A stretch of DNA of 64,000 bases from Thermodesulfovibrio aggregans (GCF_001514535.1 NZ_BCNO01000001.1:513044-577043); one strand, 5' to 3'. Counted from the first letter of the stretch, positions 37,158 through 45,439 are shown. Notes: generated from the letters alone by a model not told the origin. Numbers and translations: made by a program.

Positions 37158-37871
37158 GGTAGTGTAAAATTTTTTATGTGTAAAATTGACAGAGCAATAA
37201 AAGAGGGTGTATCCTCCATTAAATTAACCAAAAATCAAACAAAGAAAGGAGGAATACATCCATGAAAGAAAAACCTTTAACTAATTTAAGATTACCAGAT
37301 TTATGGAAAGAATTCAACAGTAATTTTAATGAATCTTTCTGGGAAGAATTTGAACAAAAAATGAAGTTAATGAAGAAAAAGTTTATTGAATTAGCATTAC
37401 AAGAGGAGATAACAGCACTTACAGGGGCTCAAAAATATGAAAGAACCCCAGAGAGAGTTTACCGTAGGAATGGATACTGGAAGAGATACATAATCCTGAA
37501 AGATGAAAAGGAATGTCTTTTTGAAGCTAAGAAAATATATAGTGCAGAGAATTTAAGAGAGGCAAAGAGAAACTTTCAGTTATGGGAGAGCAAGTGGGGT
37601 AGACTTTATCCTAAAGCAGTAGAGTGTATAAGGAAGAACTGGGAGCAATTGACAGCTTTTTACAAGACTCCGAAGAGTTTATGGAAGAAGTTAAGAACAA
37701 CAAACATAATAGAGAGGGCATTTAGGGAAGTAAGGCGAAGAACGAGAACTATGAGTTGTTTTAATAATGTTGAAAGTATTGAAAGAATAATTTTTGCAGT
37801 GATAAGCCATTTAAACGAAAAATGGAGGAATACACCTATTTATGAATTTACACAAAATTATTGACATTACC
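37158..37871 (+). mobile_element. IS256/Mutator-type element, internally deleted copy (714 bp)
   Basis: The ends are imperfect inverted repeats: GGTAGTGTAAAA on the left and, reversed, GGTAATGTCAAT on the right. The element is flanked by an 8-bp direct repeat GACTAATT at 37150-37157 and 37872-37879. It inserted between the GH1 gene and the pstC promoter. The first ~350 bp match the second copy at 63497 with few differences. The middle of the transposase gene is gone. It can probably move only if a full copy supplies transposase. Confidence 0.85.
37262..37864 (+). pseudogene. IS256-type transposase, in-frame internal deletion
   Basis: The 200-codon frame joins the transposase N-terminus (RVYRRNGYWKRYIILKD) directly to the C-terminal third (KECLFEAKKIYSAENLREAK, then TTNIIERAFREVRRRTR). 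Full IS256 transposases have about 400 residues. The removed part should contain the first two catalytic aspartates of the DDE triad, so the product is inactive. GAAAGGAGG precedes the ATG. Confidence 0.85.
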
Positions 37872-37880
37872 GACTAATTT

Positions 37881-39155
37881 TTAGAATTTTCTTGATTTAA
37901 TGATGTAAGAATAAAAGGCAGCAGCTTTGGTTGGAATTCTTTTGTAGTCTCTGAAGTCAACTCTGTAAAGTCCAAATCTTGCATCAAGACCGTGAAGCCA
38001 TTCATAGTTGTCAATCAATGACCAGTAAAAATATCCTCTTACATCAATTCCTTCTTTTATTGCACTTTCAAGGACATCAATATGGGCTTTAATGAACTTT
38101 ATTTTTTTGTTATCATCTTTTGTGGCAATTCCATTTTCAGTAATAATGAGGGGAACATTTAGTTTTGAAGCATATCTGAGTACTTTTTTCAAACCCTTTG
38201 GATATATCTCCCATCCCATATCAGTAAGTCCATATCCATCAATATCTCTGTGTCTTAACTCTATTAAAAGTTTTTTCAGGGGATTAAATCGCATGTGGAC
38301 CCTTGTGTAGTAGTTTATTCCAAAAAAGTCAAGTTTATTTTTAATTGGTAGGTCTAATTCCACTGTTTTTTTGAATGGAATAGGCAGAATTATTTTGCCA
38401 GTGAGAAATCCCTCTATAATTGAGTGATTATAGAAGTGTTTTGCTATTTTTTTTATTAATCTATCAAAGGGATTCCACTTAAGCCAGGGGGCAAAGACCG
38501 CCATGTTATGGGCTATACTAACCATGGCATTTTTGTTGTTCATATGAAGGAGTTCGTAAATTTCACTATGACATATTAGAATATTTCTTAAGGCTTTTAA
38601 AGCAAGCTCTAAATCCTTATACCCTGGAGGAATACATCCTTCTATATATCCTCCCAGAATAAGAAGATAGGGTTCATTGAAGGTGATCCAATAATCAACT
38701 CCCTTAATATTTTCAATAAGTCTTTCCGCATACTCCTTAAACTTTTCAATAGATTTTTTTGTGTGCCATGGATACTTTTTTATAAACCAAACTGGATGAG
38801 TGAAGTGATGAAGAGTAATCATCGGAATTATATTATTCTCATTAAGAAGATCAATAACTTTCTGATAATGTTTGACTACATCCTTGTTCCAGTAGTCCTC
38901 TGATGGCTGAATTCTGCTCCATTCAATGGAAAATCTGTAGGCATTGACACCAAGGTTTTTAATTAGTTTGATGTCTTCTCTATATAGTTCATAGTGATTC
39001 GTTACCTTTGGATTCAGATTAAATATACTGTCCCAGGTAGACCAGTCAGCATAGGGAGAGCCTTCAAGTTGAAAGGCTGATGTAGCAACTCCCCATAGAA
39101 AGTTACGCTTTGAATTTTTTAGGTATTCTGATTGAGACTGTTGTTCCCCTGCCAT
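37881..39155 (-). CDS. Family 1 glycoside hydrolase (beta-glucosidase-like)
   Basis: The GH1 motifs are complete: FLWGVATSAFQLEG near the start, ITFNEP with the acid/base Glu, and PLIITENGI with the nucleophile Glu. The barrel ends YFYWSLIDNYEWLHGLDARF. There is no signal peptide, so it is cytoplasmic. The start is uncertain: ATG at 39155 is used, but TTG codons at 39167 or 39185 are possible, and all overlap the kinase gene. It is the last gene of an operon with EAL, GGDEF and kinase genes, an unusual place for a beta-glycosidase. Confidence 0.88.
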   Translation of the reverse strand: MAGEQQSQSEYLKNSKRNFLWGVATSAFQLEGSPYADWSTWDSIFNLNPKVTNHYELYREDIKLIKNLGVNAYRFSIEWSRIQPSEDYWNKDVVKHYQKVIDLLNENNIIPMITLHHFTHPVWFIKKYPWHTKKSIEKFKEYAERLIENIKGVDYWITFNEPYLLILGGYIEGCIPPGYKDLELALKALRNILICHSEIYELLHMNNKNAMVSIAHNMAVFAPWLKWNPFDRLIKKIAKHFYNHSIIEGFLTGKIILPIPFKKTVELDLPIKNKLDFFGINYYTRVHMRFNPLKKLLIELRHRDIDGYGLTDMGWEIYPKGLKKVLRYASKLNVPLIITENGIATKDDNKKIKFIKAHIDVLESAIKEGIDVRGYFYWSLIDNYEWLHGLDARFGLYRVDFRDYKRIPTKAAAFYSYIIKSRKF

Positions 39156-39798
39156 ATTCACTTTCAATGGAAATTTTTCCTCCAATTAAATCAAGTAAAG
39201 ATTTGGATATATATAATCCAAGTCCTGTGCTATCATGCATTTTTTTATTAAAGGAATCAAGTGAGCAGTAAGGCTGAAATAGACTTTTAGTGTCTAAATT
39301 TTTAATTCCCTTTCCAGTGTCAGATATAACTATTTTGACAAAATTTTCTTCAACAACCAGAGTGATTGTAATAAAGCCTCTATCAGTAAATTTCACTGCG
39401 TTTGATGTTATGTTTAATAGAATCTGTTTTAGTTTAATGGGGTCTGAATAGACAGAAAAATTCTTTACACTACAATTCAACACAATTTCTATGGGTTTAG
39501 TGGCAACTAAAATTTTAGTCCACTCGTAGATTTCGTAAAGCAGTTCAACAATATCAAATTCTTCAAGAAATAACTCTGTCTTACCACTTTGAATTTTGCC
39601 TATTTCCAATGTATTACTTATTAAATTTTTCATGTAAACTGCCTGAGAAAGTAGCAAAGATATGTAGTTTTTTATTTTATCTTTATCCATCTCAGTCAGG
39701 CTTAGTTCAAGTAATTTTGCAACATTAATTATTGCATTTATTGGTGATTTAAGTTCATGAAAGAAAAGTGATAAATCAGATGTTTTTCTCTCAGTCAT
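39103..39798 (-). CDS. Soluble histidine kinase without a sensor domain
   Basis: The ~231-residue protein consists only of HisKA (LSLFFHELKSPINAIINVAK) and HATPase_c (ILLNITSNAVKFTDRGF, ISDTGKGIKN, STGLGLYISKSLLDLIGG). No membrane segment or sensor is present. The ATG at 39798 overlaps the GGDEF stop. A TTG five codons earlier is the alternative. It may phosphorylate the lone receiver encoded by the divergent operon (44287), which is inference. Confidence 0.85.
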   Translation of the reverse strand: MTERKTSDLSLFFHELKSPINAIINVAKLLELSLTEMDKDKIKNYISLLLSQAVYMKNLISNTLEIGKIQSGKTELFLEEFDIVELLYEIYEWTKILVATKPIEIVLNCSVKNFSVYSDPIKLKQILLNITSNAVKFTDRGFITITLVVEENFVKIVISDTGKGIKNLDTKSLFQPYCSLDSFNKKMHDSTGLGLYISKSLLDLIGGKISIESEYGRGTTVSIRIPKKFKA

Positions 39799-40795
39799 TT
39801 CTTCTATCTTCAAAAATTATTGATCTTTTATGTAATCTTGACCTTCTTTTTGCTTCAGCTTTAACTTCTGAAGCAATTGATGCTAAATGGGCGAATGAAG
39901 ATATTTTTCCATTTCTGTTGCTTACAATAGCACAGGTAATGGAAAGAAGAGGAAACTTTTCTGTCTCTTCTTTCCTATTTTTTGATATGTAGTATCCCTT
40001 ATGAAAATCATCACCATGAAAACAAAATAAATTTTTTTCAAAGGCTTCTATGAGTTCTTCACATATGGTTTTTGCTTCATCTACATCTGTAAGAATAATG
40101 AAATCATCTCCACCTACGTGTCCAACAAATATTAAAGGATTTTTCTTTGATATGTTATGAAGAATCTCTCCAAGTGTAATAATTACTTTATCTCCCTTTT
40201 CAAATCCGTAGTAGTCATTATAGGGTTTGAAGTTATTTATATCTATGTAAGCTATATCAAATAATTTTCCATATAAAATTCTCTTTTCAATCTCTCTCTT
40301 TATTGCCCAATTTCCAGGCAAACCTGTGAGAGGATTAGATTCTCTTGCAAGCATAATGGTTTTTTGAGTTAAAAAATTCAAAAGAATATTTATTGGAAGA
40401 GTTCCGTAATAAACATTATTTTTTGTAACTATTATATCATCGTAAATGTTTTCCATTTTTCTTGTCTGAACAAGCATGGAAGCTTCTTCTATGGTGAGAT
40501 AATAATCAATAATCAAAGAGGGTTTTTCCATAACTTCATATATCTTTTTTCTTGCATTAAGATGAATTCCGTAACCGAATCTCCCGAGTACAGTTTTCTC
40601 AAGAAATCTCATTCTAACTAGTTGACCAACTACTTCTCCCTTCTCATTTACTACTGAAATCAGATTTAACTTTTCATCTTTCATAAATTTAAAAAAGGCG
40701 TCTGTCACTGAACAATCCCATAGAATTGGAGAAATGCTTTCAGCAATATCACCGATTAGTAGATTGAGAATGTCTATTTCACTCTTAACTACCAT
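39791..40795 (-). CDS. CBS-pair plus GGDEF (GGDDF) diguanylate cyclase-like protein
   Basis: The 334-residue protein has two CBS-like segments in residues ~1-135 (SVVNEKGEVVGQLVRMRFLE, IIVTKNNVYYGTLPI). A GGDEF domain follows with NPLTGLPGNWAIKREIE and HVGGDDFIILTD. The signature is GGDDF, a conservative change that may keep activity. No upstream RxxD inhibitory site is obvious. It overlaps the EAL gene by 11 nt. Confidence 0.88.
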   Translation of the reverse strand: MVVKSEIDILNLLIGDIAESISPILWDCSVTDAFFKFMKDEKLNLISVVNEKGEVVGQLVRMRFLEKTVLGRFGYGIHLNARKKIYEVMEKPSLIIDYYLTIEEASMLVQTRKMENIYDDIIVTKNNVYYGTLPINILLNFLTQKTIMLARESNPLTGLPGNWAIKREIEKRILYGKLFDIAYIDINNFKPYNDYYGFEKGDKVIITLGEILHNISKKNPLIFVGHVGGDDFIILTDVDEAKTICEELIEAFEKNLFCFHGDDFHKGYYISKNRKEETEKFPLLSITCAIVSNRNGKISSFAHLASIASEVKAEAKRRSRLHKRSIIFEDRRND

Positions 40796-41528
40796 TGCTT
40801 TTTTTTATGATATTTGGAGCTGGCATTCCAAGAAGATAACCCTGTAGAAGGTCAACATCGAGCTTTAAAATTTCAATTAACTCTGTCTGGGTTTCTATTC
40901 CCTCTGCTAATACCATTATGTCCTTTTTATGGCAAATATCTACTGTGAAGGCAATGAAATCTCTACAAAAAGAGTTTTTCTTTAAACCTGATATGAAGTA
41001 TCTATCTATCTTTACCATATCTGGCTCGACTAAAGTAAAAAGCTTTGGACCACCAAAACCCGCACCAAAGTCATCAATTGCTATTTTATATCCTCGGATT
41101 TTGTAATAATCTATGGCTTTAAGAAAAACTTCATAGTTTTCAATCATTGTATGTTCAGTAATCTCAAGCACGATTTTTTCCTTTGAAAGCTCAAACTCCT
41201 CAGCAAATCTATCGGTTAACCCTATTTCGTGATTGGGATGAAGTAAAGTTTCTGGACAAACATTTATAAAAAGATAGTTTTCTAATTTTTGAGCTTTTGC
41301 CTCTTTCATTGCATTTCTTCTACATATCATGTCAAGAAAATAAAGAGAACCATCTGTCTTCGCATTTTCAAATAATTTTTTAATATCAATTCGTTTTGTT
41401 CTGTGCCTTGCAAGAGCTTCGTATCCGAAGATTTTGCCTGTCTTTGCTGCAAAAATAGGCTGAAAGTGGACTGTTAGCGCAGCATAAGTAGTTTTGACTT
41501 CATTTAGTTCAGCCTGTAGTTGTAGCAT
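40785..41528 (-). CDS. EAL-domain c-di-GMP phosphodiesterase
   Basis: The catalytic set is present: FGYEALARHRT (EAL), INVCPETLL, VLEITEH, IAIDDFGAGFGG, VKIDRYFI and VLAEGIET. It consists of the EAL domain alone. The ATG at 41528 is chosen because GGAGG lies 6 nt ahead. It is the first gene of the minus-strand operon and is directly preceded by a four-repeat Pho-box array. Confidence 0.9.
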   Translation of the reverse strand: MLQLQAELNEVKTTYAALTVHFQPIFAAKTGKIFGYEALARHRTKRIDIKKLFENAKTDGSLYFLDMICRRNAMKEAKAQKLENYLFINVCPETLLHPNHEIGLTDRFAEEFELSKEKIVLEITEHTMIENYEVFLKAIDYYKIRGYKIAIDDFGAGFGGPKLFTLVEPDMVKIDRYFISGLKKNSFCRDFIAFTVDICHKKDIMVLAEGIETQTELIEILKLDVDLLQGYLLGMPAPNIIKKSNGS

Positions 41529-41555
41529 TTTTCCCTCCAAAGAGCATTTTTATAG

Positions 41556-41610
41556 ATGATAGCAGAAAATTGTTACAGCATTTTTAAAAAAATGTTAAAA
41601 AAATGTTAAT
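41556..41610 (-). promoter_or_regulatory. Pho-box array and -10 of the EAL/GGDEF/kinase/GH1 operon
   Basis: Plus-strand TGTTAAT, TGTTAAA, TTTTAAA and TGTTACA stand at 41604, 41593, 41582 and 41571, exactly 11 bp apart. Read on the minus strand they are TTAACA/TGTAACA repeats. A -10 TATCAT (41561-41556) starts 16 nt after the start of the last repeat. The phasing is that of PhoB/PhoP sites. Confidence 0.75.
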
Positions 41611-41622
41611 TTTTCGCAAAAA

Positions 41623-41677
41623 TTTAACAGAAATTTAATATTAATTTAATATTCCTGTAACCTGAATTAGCTATCAT
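41623..41677 (+). promoter_or_regulatory. Pho-box array and -10 of the PHP/glycosyltransferase operon
   Basis: TTTAACA, TTTAATA, TTTAATA and TGTAACC start at 41623, 41634, 41645 and 41656, exactly 11 bp apart. TATCAT at 41672-41677 begins 16 nt after the start of the last repeat, identical to the divergent promoter and to pstC. The ATG of the PHP gene is 12 nt after the -10, so the leader is very short. Confidence 0.75.
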
Positions 41678-41689
41678 TAAACTAAAAAT

Positions 41690-42379
41690 ATGCTTTTATG
41701 CGACTTTCATATTCATACCAAATACTCAGATGGCTCAATGGAATTAAGAAAAGTCATTGATATTTTTGGACAGGCAGGTTTTGATGTAATTGCCATCACA
41801 GATCATGTCGTAAATGGGGACAGCATGATTGGCAAACTTGCATACAGATTCCGCTTTACAATTACTGAGAAAAATTTTGACGAATACATTGAAAACATAA
41901 AATATGAAGCAGAAAGAGCATGGAATAAATATGAAATGCTCGTTATTCCAGGAGTTGAGATAAGCAAGAACTATCTTTCCTCTGAAAAATCAGCTCATTT
42001 ACTGATAATTGATATAAAGGATTTTATTCCAGCCTGTGACAGTTATGAGTCAATATTTCTGCAAGCAAAAAAACAGAATGCCCTTGTGATTGCCTGCCAT
42101 CCCCATCACATGAAAGGTGAGATAAGGAATACGCTTTATCTATGGAAAAACAGACAAAAATACGGCAAATACATAGATGCCTGGGAGATTGCAAACAGAG
42201 ATGATGTTTTCAGGGTTGTAAGCCTAAAAAAATATCCCTATATAGCAAATAGCGATTTTCACAAACCAAGACATCTTTACTCTTGGAAAACACTTCTTAA
42301 TTGCGATAAAAATGTCGAGTCAGTCAAAAACTGTATAAAGAACAACAAAGGCGTAGCAATAACACTTTTTAGGGGGTAA
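41690..42379 (+). CDS. PHP-domain metallo-hydrolase
   Basis: The 229-residue protein carries the PHP metal motifs: DFHIHTKYSDGS, ITDHVV, IPGVEISK, ACHPHH and NSDFHKPRH. It is a stand-alone PHP phosphoesterase, cytoplasmic, with unknown substrate. It is the first gene of a four-gene operon under a Pho-type array, which suggests it releases phosphate from an organic ester or acts on a lipid or nucleotide. Confidence 0.88.
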   Translation: MLLCDFHIHTKYSDGSMELRKVIDIFGQAGFDVIAITDHVVNGDSMIGKLAYRFRFTITEKNFDEYIENIKYEAERAWNKYEMLVIPGVEISKNYLSSEKSAHLLIIDIKDFIPACDSYESIFLQAKKQNALVIACHPHHMKGEIRNTLYLWKNRQKYGKYIDAWEIANRDDVFRVVSLKKYPYIANSDFHKPRHLYSWKTLLNCDKNVESVKNCIKNNKGVAITLFRG

Positions 42380-42381
42380 AA

Positions 42382-43551
42382 ATGTTAACGATTATTTTAT
42401 TAGTTATTTCTCTGAGTTTCACAGCCTATCTGGTTCAGATTTTAGCACTTAGAAAAAAACTAAAAGAGAGTCATTCATCTGATTTTAATCCGCCCGTGTC
42501 AATTATCAAGCCTCTTAAAGGGCTTGATGATAATCTTTTTGACAATCTTGAGAGTTTCTGTAAGCAGGATTATCCGGTTTATGAGGTCATACTGTCTTTG
42601 CAGGATCACAACGATCCAGCTTACAGGGTAGCAGAAAAAATCAGAAAGAAGTATCCAGATATTGTCAGGATCGTAGTTGACAACTCTTCAAGGGCATTAA
42701 ATCCAAAGGTAAAGAACATGCTATCTGCCTACAGAGAGTCAAAGTATGAATATTTTTTAATAAGTGATAGCAATGTATATGTGGATAAGGATTATCTAAG
42801 AAAAACAGTTTCTGCAATGGATGAAAACACAGGACTTGTTACAAATTTAATAGTAGGAGTTAGAGGTAAAAGCATTGGTGCACTACTTGAAAATCTTCAG
42901 CTTAATTCCTTTATTCTGCTAAGTGTTTGTTTTCTTGACAAGTTTTTGAAAATGCCCTGTAGCATCGGTAAATCAATGCTAATGAGAAAAAGAGATTTTG
43001 AAGAGATTGGCGGACTCAATGCTGTAAGTAATGTTCTTGCAGAAGATTACATTATCGGAAAATTAATTCATGAGCATGGTAAAAAGGTAGTTCTCTCAAA
43101 TTATTTAATTAAAAATGTAAACGAATACTGGTCAATTAGAAGGTTTTTGAACAGACACACAAGGTGGGCAAAAATCAGATGGAAGATTGCTGGCTTTAAG
43201 TATTTTGTAGAGCCAATAAATAATCCTTTATTTTTAGCAGCACTTGTTCCTGTTTTGGAAGGTTTTACAAGACTATCAATAGCCTTTTTCTTTATTGCCT
43301 GTCTATACAAGATTTTGATTGATGTATATGTAGCCAGGCTTGTAAACTTCAAAATTGGTTTTTCCAGCTTACTTATTCCCATTAAAGATCTTTTAATTGG
43401 TTTTTTATGGGTTGTTCCGCTTTTTTCAAGCAGGTTAATGTGGAGGGATAATATCTATAAAATTGGAAAAGATACAGTGCTTTTTGAGCAAAGAAACTCT
43501 TGGAGTATAAAGAATATATTTGTTAAATTCAAGGAAGCATTTATTTCTTAG
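42382..43551 (+). CDS. GT2 glycosyltransferase, ceramide-glucosyltransferase/HpnI-like
   Basis: The 389-residue membrane protein has an N-terminal helix. The catalytic domain contains VSIIKPLKGLDDNLFDNLES, ISDSNVYVDKD, LAEDYIIGK and the RxxRW motif RHTRW, which is the GT21 pattern. C-terminal membrane helices follow. Relatives glycosylate lipids (ceramide, hopanoid). It starts 2 nt after the PHP gene. In this Pho-controlled operon a role in making a phosphorus-free glycolipid is a reasonable inference. Confidence 0.85.
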   Translation: MLTIILLVISLSFTAYLVQILALRKKLKESHSSDFNPPVSIIKPLKGLDDNLFDNLESFCKQDYPVYEVILSLQDHNDPAYRVAEKIRKKYPDIVRIVVDNSSRALNPKVKNMLSAYRESKYEYFLISDSNVYVDKDYLRKTVSAMDENTGLVTNLIVGVRGKSIGALLENLQLNSFILLSVCFLDKFLKMPCSIGKSMLMRKRDFEEIGGLNAVSNVLAEDYIIGKLIHEHGKKVVLSNYLIKNVNEYWSIRRFLNRHTRWAKIRWKIAGFKYFVEPINNPLFLAALVPVLEGFTRLSIAFFFIACLYKILIDVYVARLVNFKIGFSSLLIPIKDLLIGFLWVVPLFSSRLMWRDNIYKIGKDTVLFEQRNSWSIKNIFVKFKEAFIS

Positions 43552-43559
43552 GAGACAAG

Positions 43560-44276
43560 ATGAGAATTGCAGTTATTGGAGATATTCATGGCAATATGGA
43601 AGCACTCAAAGTAGCCTATGAGGTTGCTCAAAAAAGTGGTGCCGAGAAAATTTTTCATCTTGGTGACCTTGGTGGATATGCCCCTTTTGTAAATGAGGTT
43701 GTTGATTTTTTAATTGAGAATAATATCCCTGGAGTTCAAGGTAATTATGATGAGGCAGTTGCCTTTAATAAAGAGCACTGTGGTTGTAAGTATGAAGATG
43801 ACTTTCAGGCAGAGATGGCTCATCTTTCCTTTGAATGGACAAAGAAAAATGTAAATGAAAAGGCAAGAGAATACATGAAGAGTCTTCCTTTTAGGGTTGA
43901 TTTTGAAGTTGAGAGTAAAAAAATTAGTATCTTTCATGCTACACCTACCAAGAATAATCTTTACTGGTATGAACAAAGGCAGGACAAATTTTTTCTTCTC
44001 ATGGCTAAAAAAGCTGGAGCAGATGTTATGATTTATGGACATACACATATACCCTATTTTAAACAGCTCAATGGAAAATACTTTATAAATGCTGGAAGTG
44101 TAGGAAAACCAAAGGATGGTGATCCGAGAACCTGTGTTTGCATTATTGATATTTTAAGGGATACTGTCAAGGTAGAATTCATCAGAAAAGAGTATGACAT
44201 TAAAAAAGTTGTTGATTCAATCATTGAAAGGGGTCTCCCCACATACTTTGCTATAAAACTTATGAAAGCAAAATAG
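43560..44276 (+). CDS. Calcineurin-like metallophosphoesterase (YfcE/MJ0936-like)
   Basis: The 238-residue protein has motifs GDIHGN, HLGDLGGY, GNYD, FHATP and YGHTHIPYF followed by NAGSVGKPKDGDP, typical of small cytoplasmic phosphodiesterases. It could act on lipid headgroups or nucleotides. It is not a close PlcP match by eye. AGGAGAC precedes the ATG, and it is third in the operon. Confidence 0.9.
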   Translation: MRIAVIGDIHGNMEALKVAYEVAQKSGAEKIFHLGDLGGYAPFVNEVVDFLIENNIPGVQGNYDEAVAFNKEHCGCKYEDDFQAEMAHLSFEWTKKNVNEKAREYMKSLPFRVDFEVESKKISIFHATPTKNNLYWYEQRQDKFFLLMAKKAGADVMIYGHTHIPYFKQLNGKYFINAGSVGKPKDGDPRTCVCIIDILRDTVKVEFIRKEYDIKKVVDSIIERGLPTYFAIKLMKAK

Positions 44277-44286
44277 GAGGGCAAAA

Positions 44287-44661
44287 ATGAACAGAGGAAA
44301 AATTTTATTAATCGATGACAAAGAAGAAGACCTGAGAGTTACAAAAGAACTTCTTGAAAAGGCTGGTTACACCGTTATTGAGAACCTGGGCTGGTTAGGC
44401 TCAACAAAAATGATTAAGACATTTAAACCTGATTTGGTTCTTCTTGATGTAAATATGCCAGCTCTTTCAGGAGATAGACTGTACGATTTGTTTGAACAAA
44501 GTGTAAGGGCAGACGGAATTCCAGTTATATTTTATTCATCTCTTGAAGAGAGCTTGTTGAAAAGATTGGTTCTTCAGAAGCAGGTTAGAGACTACATTGC
44601 AAAGGGTGATGTTTTCCTGCTTTATAAAAAAATTTCCCATCACATCAAAAAAGCCCATTAG
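44287..44661 (+). CDS. Single-domain response regulator receiver
   Basis: The 124-residue receiver has LLIDDKEEDL, phospho-acceptor Asp in LVLLDVNMPALSG, Ser/Thr in FYSSLEE and Lys in YIAKGD. There is no output domain. AGGAGGG lies ahead of the ATG. It is the last gene of the PHP operon and a candidate partner for the orphan kinase on the divergent operon. Confidence 0.92.
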   Translation: MNRGKILLIDDKEEDLRVTKELLEKAGYTVIENLGWLGSTKMIKTFKPDLVLLDVNMPALSGDRLYDLFEQSVRADGIPVIFYSSLEESLLKRLVLQKQVRDYIAKGDVFLLYKKISHHIKKAH

Positions 44662-44682
44662 CCCCCCCTCCTCCCAACAGAA

Positions 44683-44714
44683 GAGATTGCTCGGGTTTTT
44701 TCCCGAGTGATCTC
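44683..44714 (+). terminator. Terminator of the PHP operon
   Basis: GAGATTGCTCGGG and CCCGAGTGATCTC pair over 13 positions with two G-T pairs. The loop is T6. T-rich sequence follows, and a C-rich tract lies upstream. Confidence 0.8.
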
Positions 44715-44716
44715 AT

Positions 44717-44745
44717 TTGATTTTTGTTTGTTAAACTGATAAACT
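44717..44745 (+). promoter_or_regulatory. Promoter of aroD
   Basis: TTGATT (44717-44722), a 17-bp spacer and TAAACT (44740-44745) lie 7 nt ahead of the aroD ATG at 44753. There is no SD, so a leaderless message is likely. Confidence 0.55.
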
Positions 44746-44752
44746 TTTCAGT

Positions 44753-45433
44753 ATGAGTCTAATAAATATACCAGCTATAGCTGTAGTTTTAAATGATAGA
44801 GATGTTTTATCCTTAGACAGAAAATTATTAACTGAAGCTGATCTTATTGAATTGCGGGTTGATATGTTTGAGAATACTCAGGAAGTTGAGAAAATTTTTT
44901 CTATTGCAAAAACAAAGTTTAATCTTCCTCTTCTCTGTACAATAAGAGCAATAAAAGAGGGTGGCAAAAGAGACATTCCTGATAGACTTGATGTATATGT
45001 TAGATTAATTCCCTTTTGTGACTTCTTTGATATAGAGATTTTCTCTGATGAAGCAGAGACTCTACGCAAAATTAGTTTTAAACACAACATAAAACTCATA
45101 GCTTCCTATCATAGATTTGATTTGACTCCTTCATTAGATGAACTGGAAATGGTCTTTGAAAAAGGCAAAAGGCTTGGTGCAGATATTGTTAAGATTGCCA
45201 CAATGGTAAATGAAAAAGAGGATATTGAAAGACTTACCATTTTTCTATTGAAACAAAAACATGAGAACATTGTTGTAATTGGAATGGGAGAGAAAGGAAA
45301 ACCAACGAGAGTAATCTTCCCTTTTTTGGGCTCTCTTATTACTTATGCCAGTTTGAATATATCTTCAGCTCCAGGACAGATTTCTCTGAGTGATATGGCG
45401 AGTATCTTTAAAAAAATTGGGTTGAGAAAGTAA
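44753..45433 (+). CDS. aroD: Type I 3-dehydroquinate dehydratase
   Basis: The 226-residue protein has ADLIELRVDMFE, LLCTIRAIKEGGK, the catalytic His in LIASYHRFD, the Schiff-base Lys in GADIVKIATM and a C-terminal SSAPGQISLSDM. It carries out shikimate pathway step 3. It is a single gene between two terminators. Confidence 0.94.
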   Translation: MSLINIPAIAVVLNDRDVLSLDRKLLTEADLIELRVDMFENTQEVEKIFSIAKTKFNLPLLCTIRAIKEGGKRDIPDRLDVYVRLIPFCDFFDIEIFSDEAETLRKISFKHNIKLIASYHRFDLTPSLDELEMVFEKGKRLGADIVKIATMVNEKEDIERLTIFLLKQKHENIVVIGMGEKGKPTRVIFPFLGSLITYASLNISSAPGQISLSDMASIFKKIGLRK

Positions 45434-45439
45434 ATAACG

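Noticed and set aside
37881..39155. GH1 gene as foreign cargo of the insertion element
   Set aside because: The target duplication closes the element at 37871-37879, before the GH1 stop, so GH1 is not part of it.
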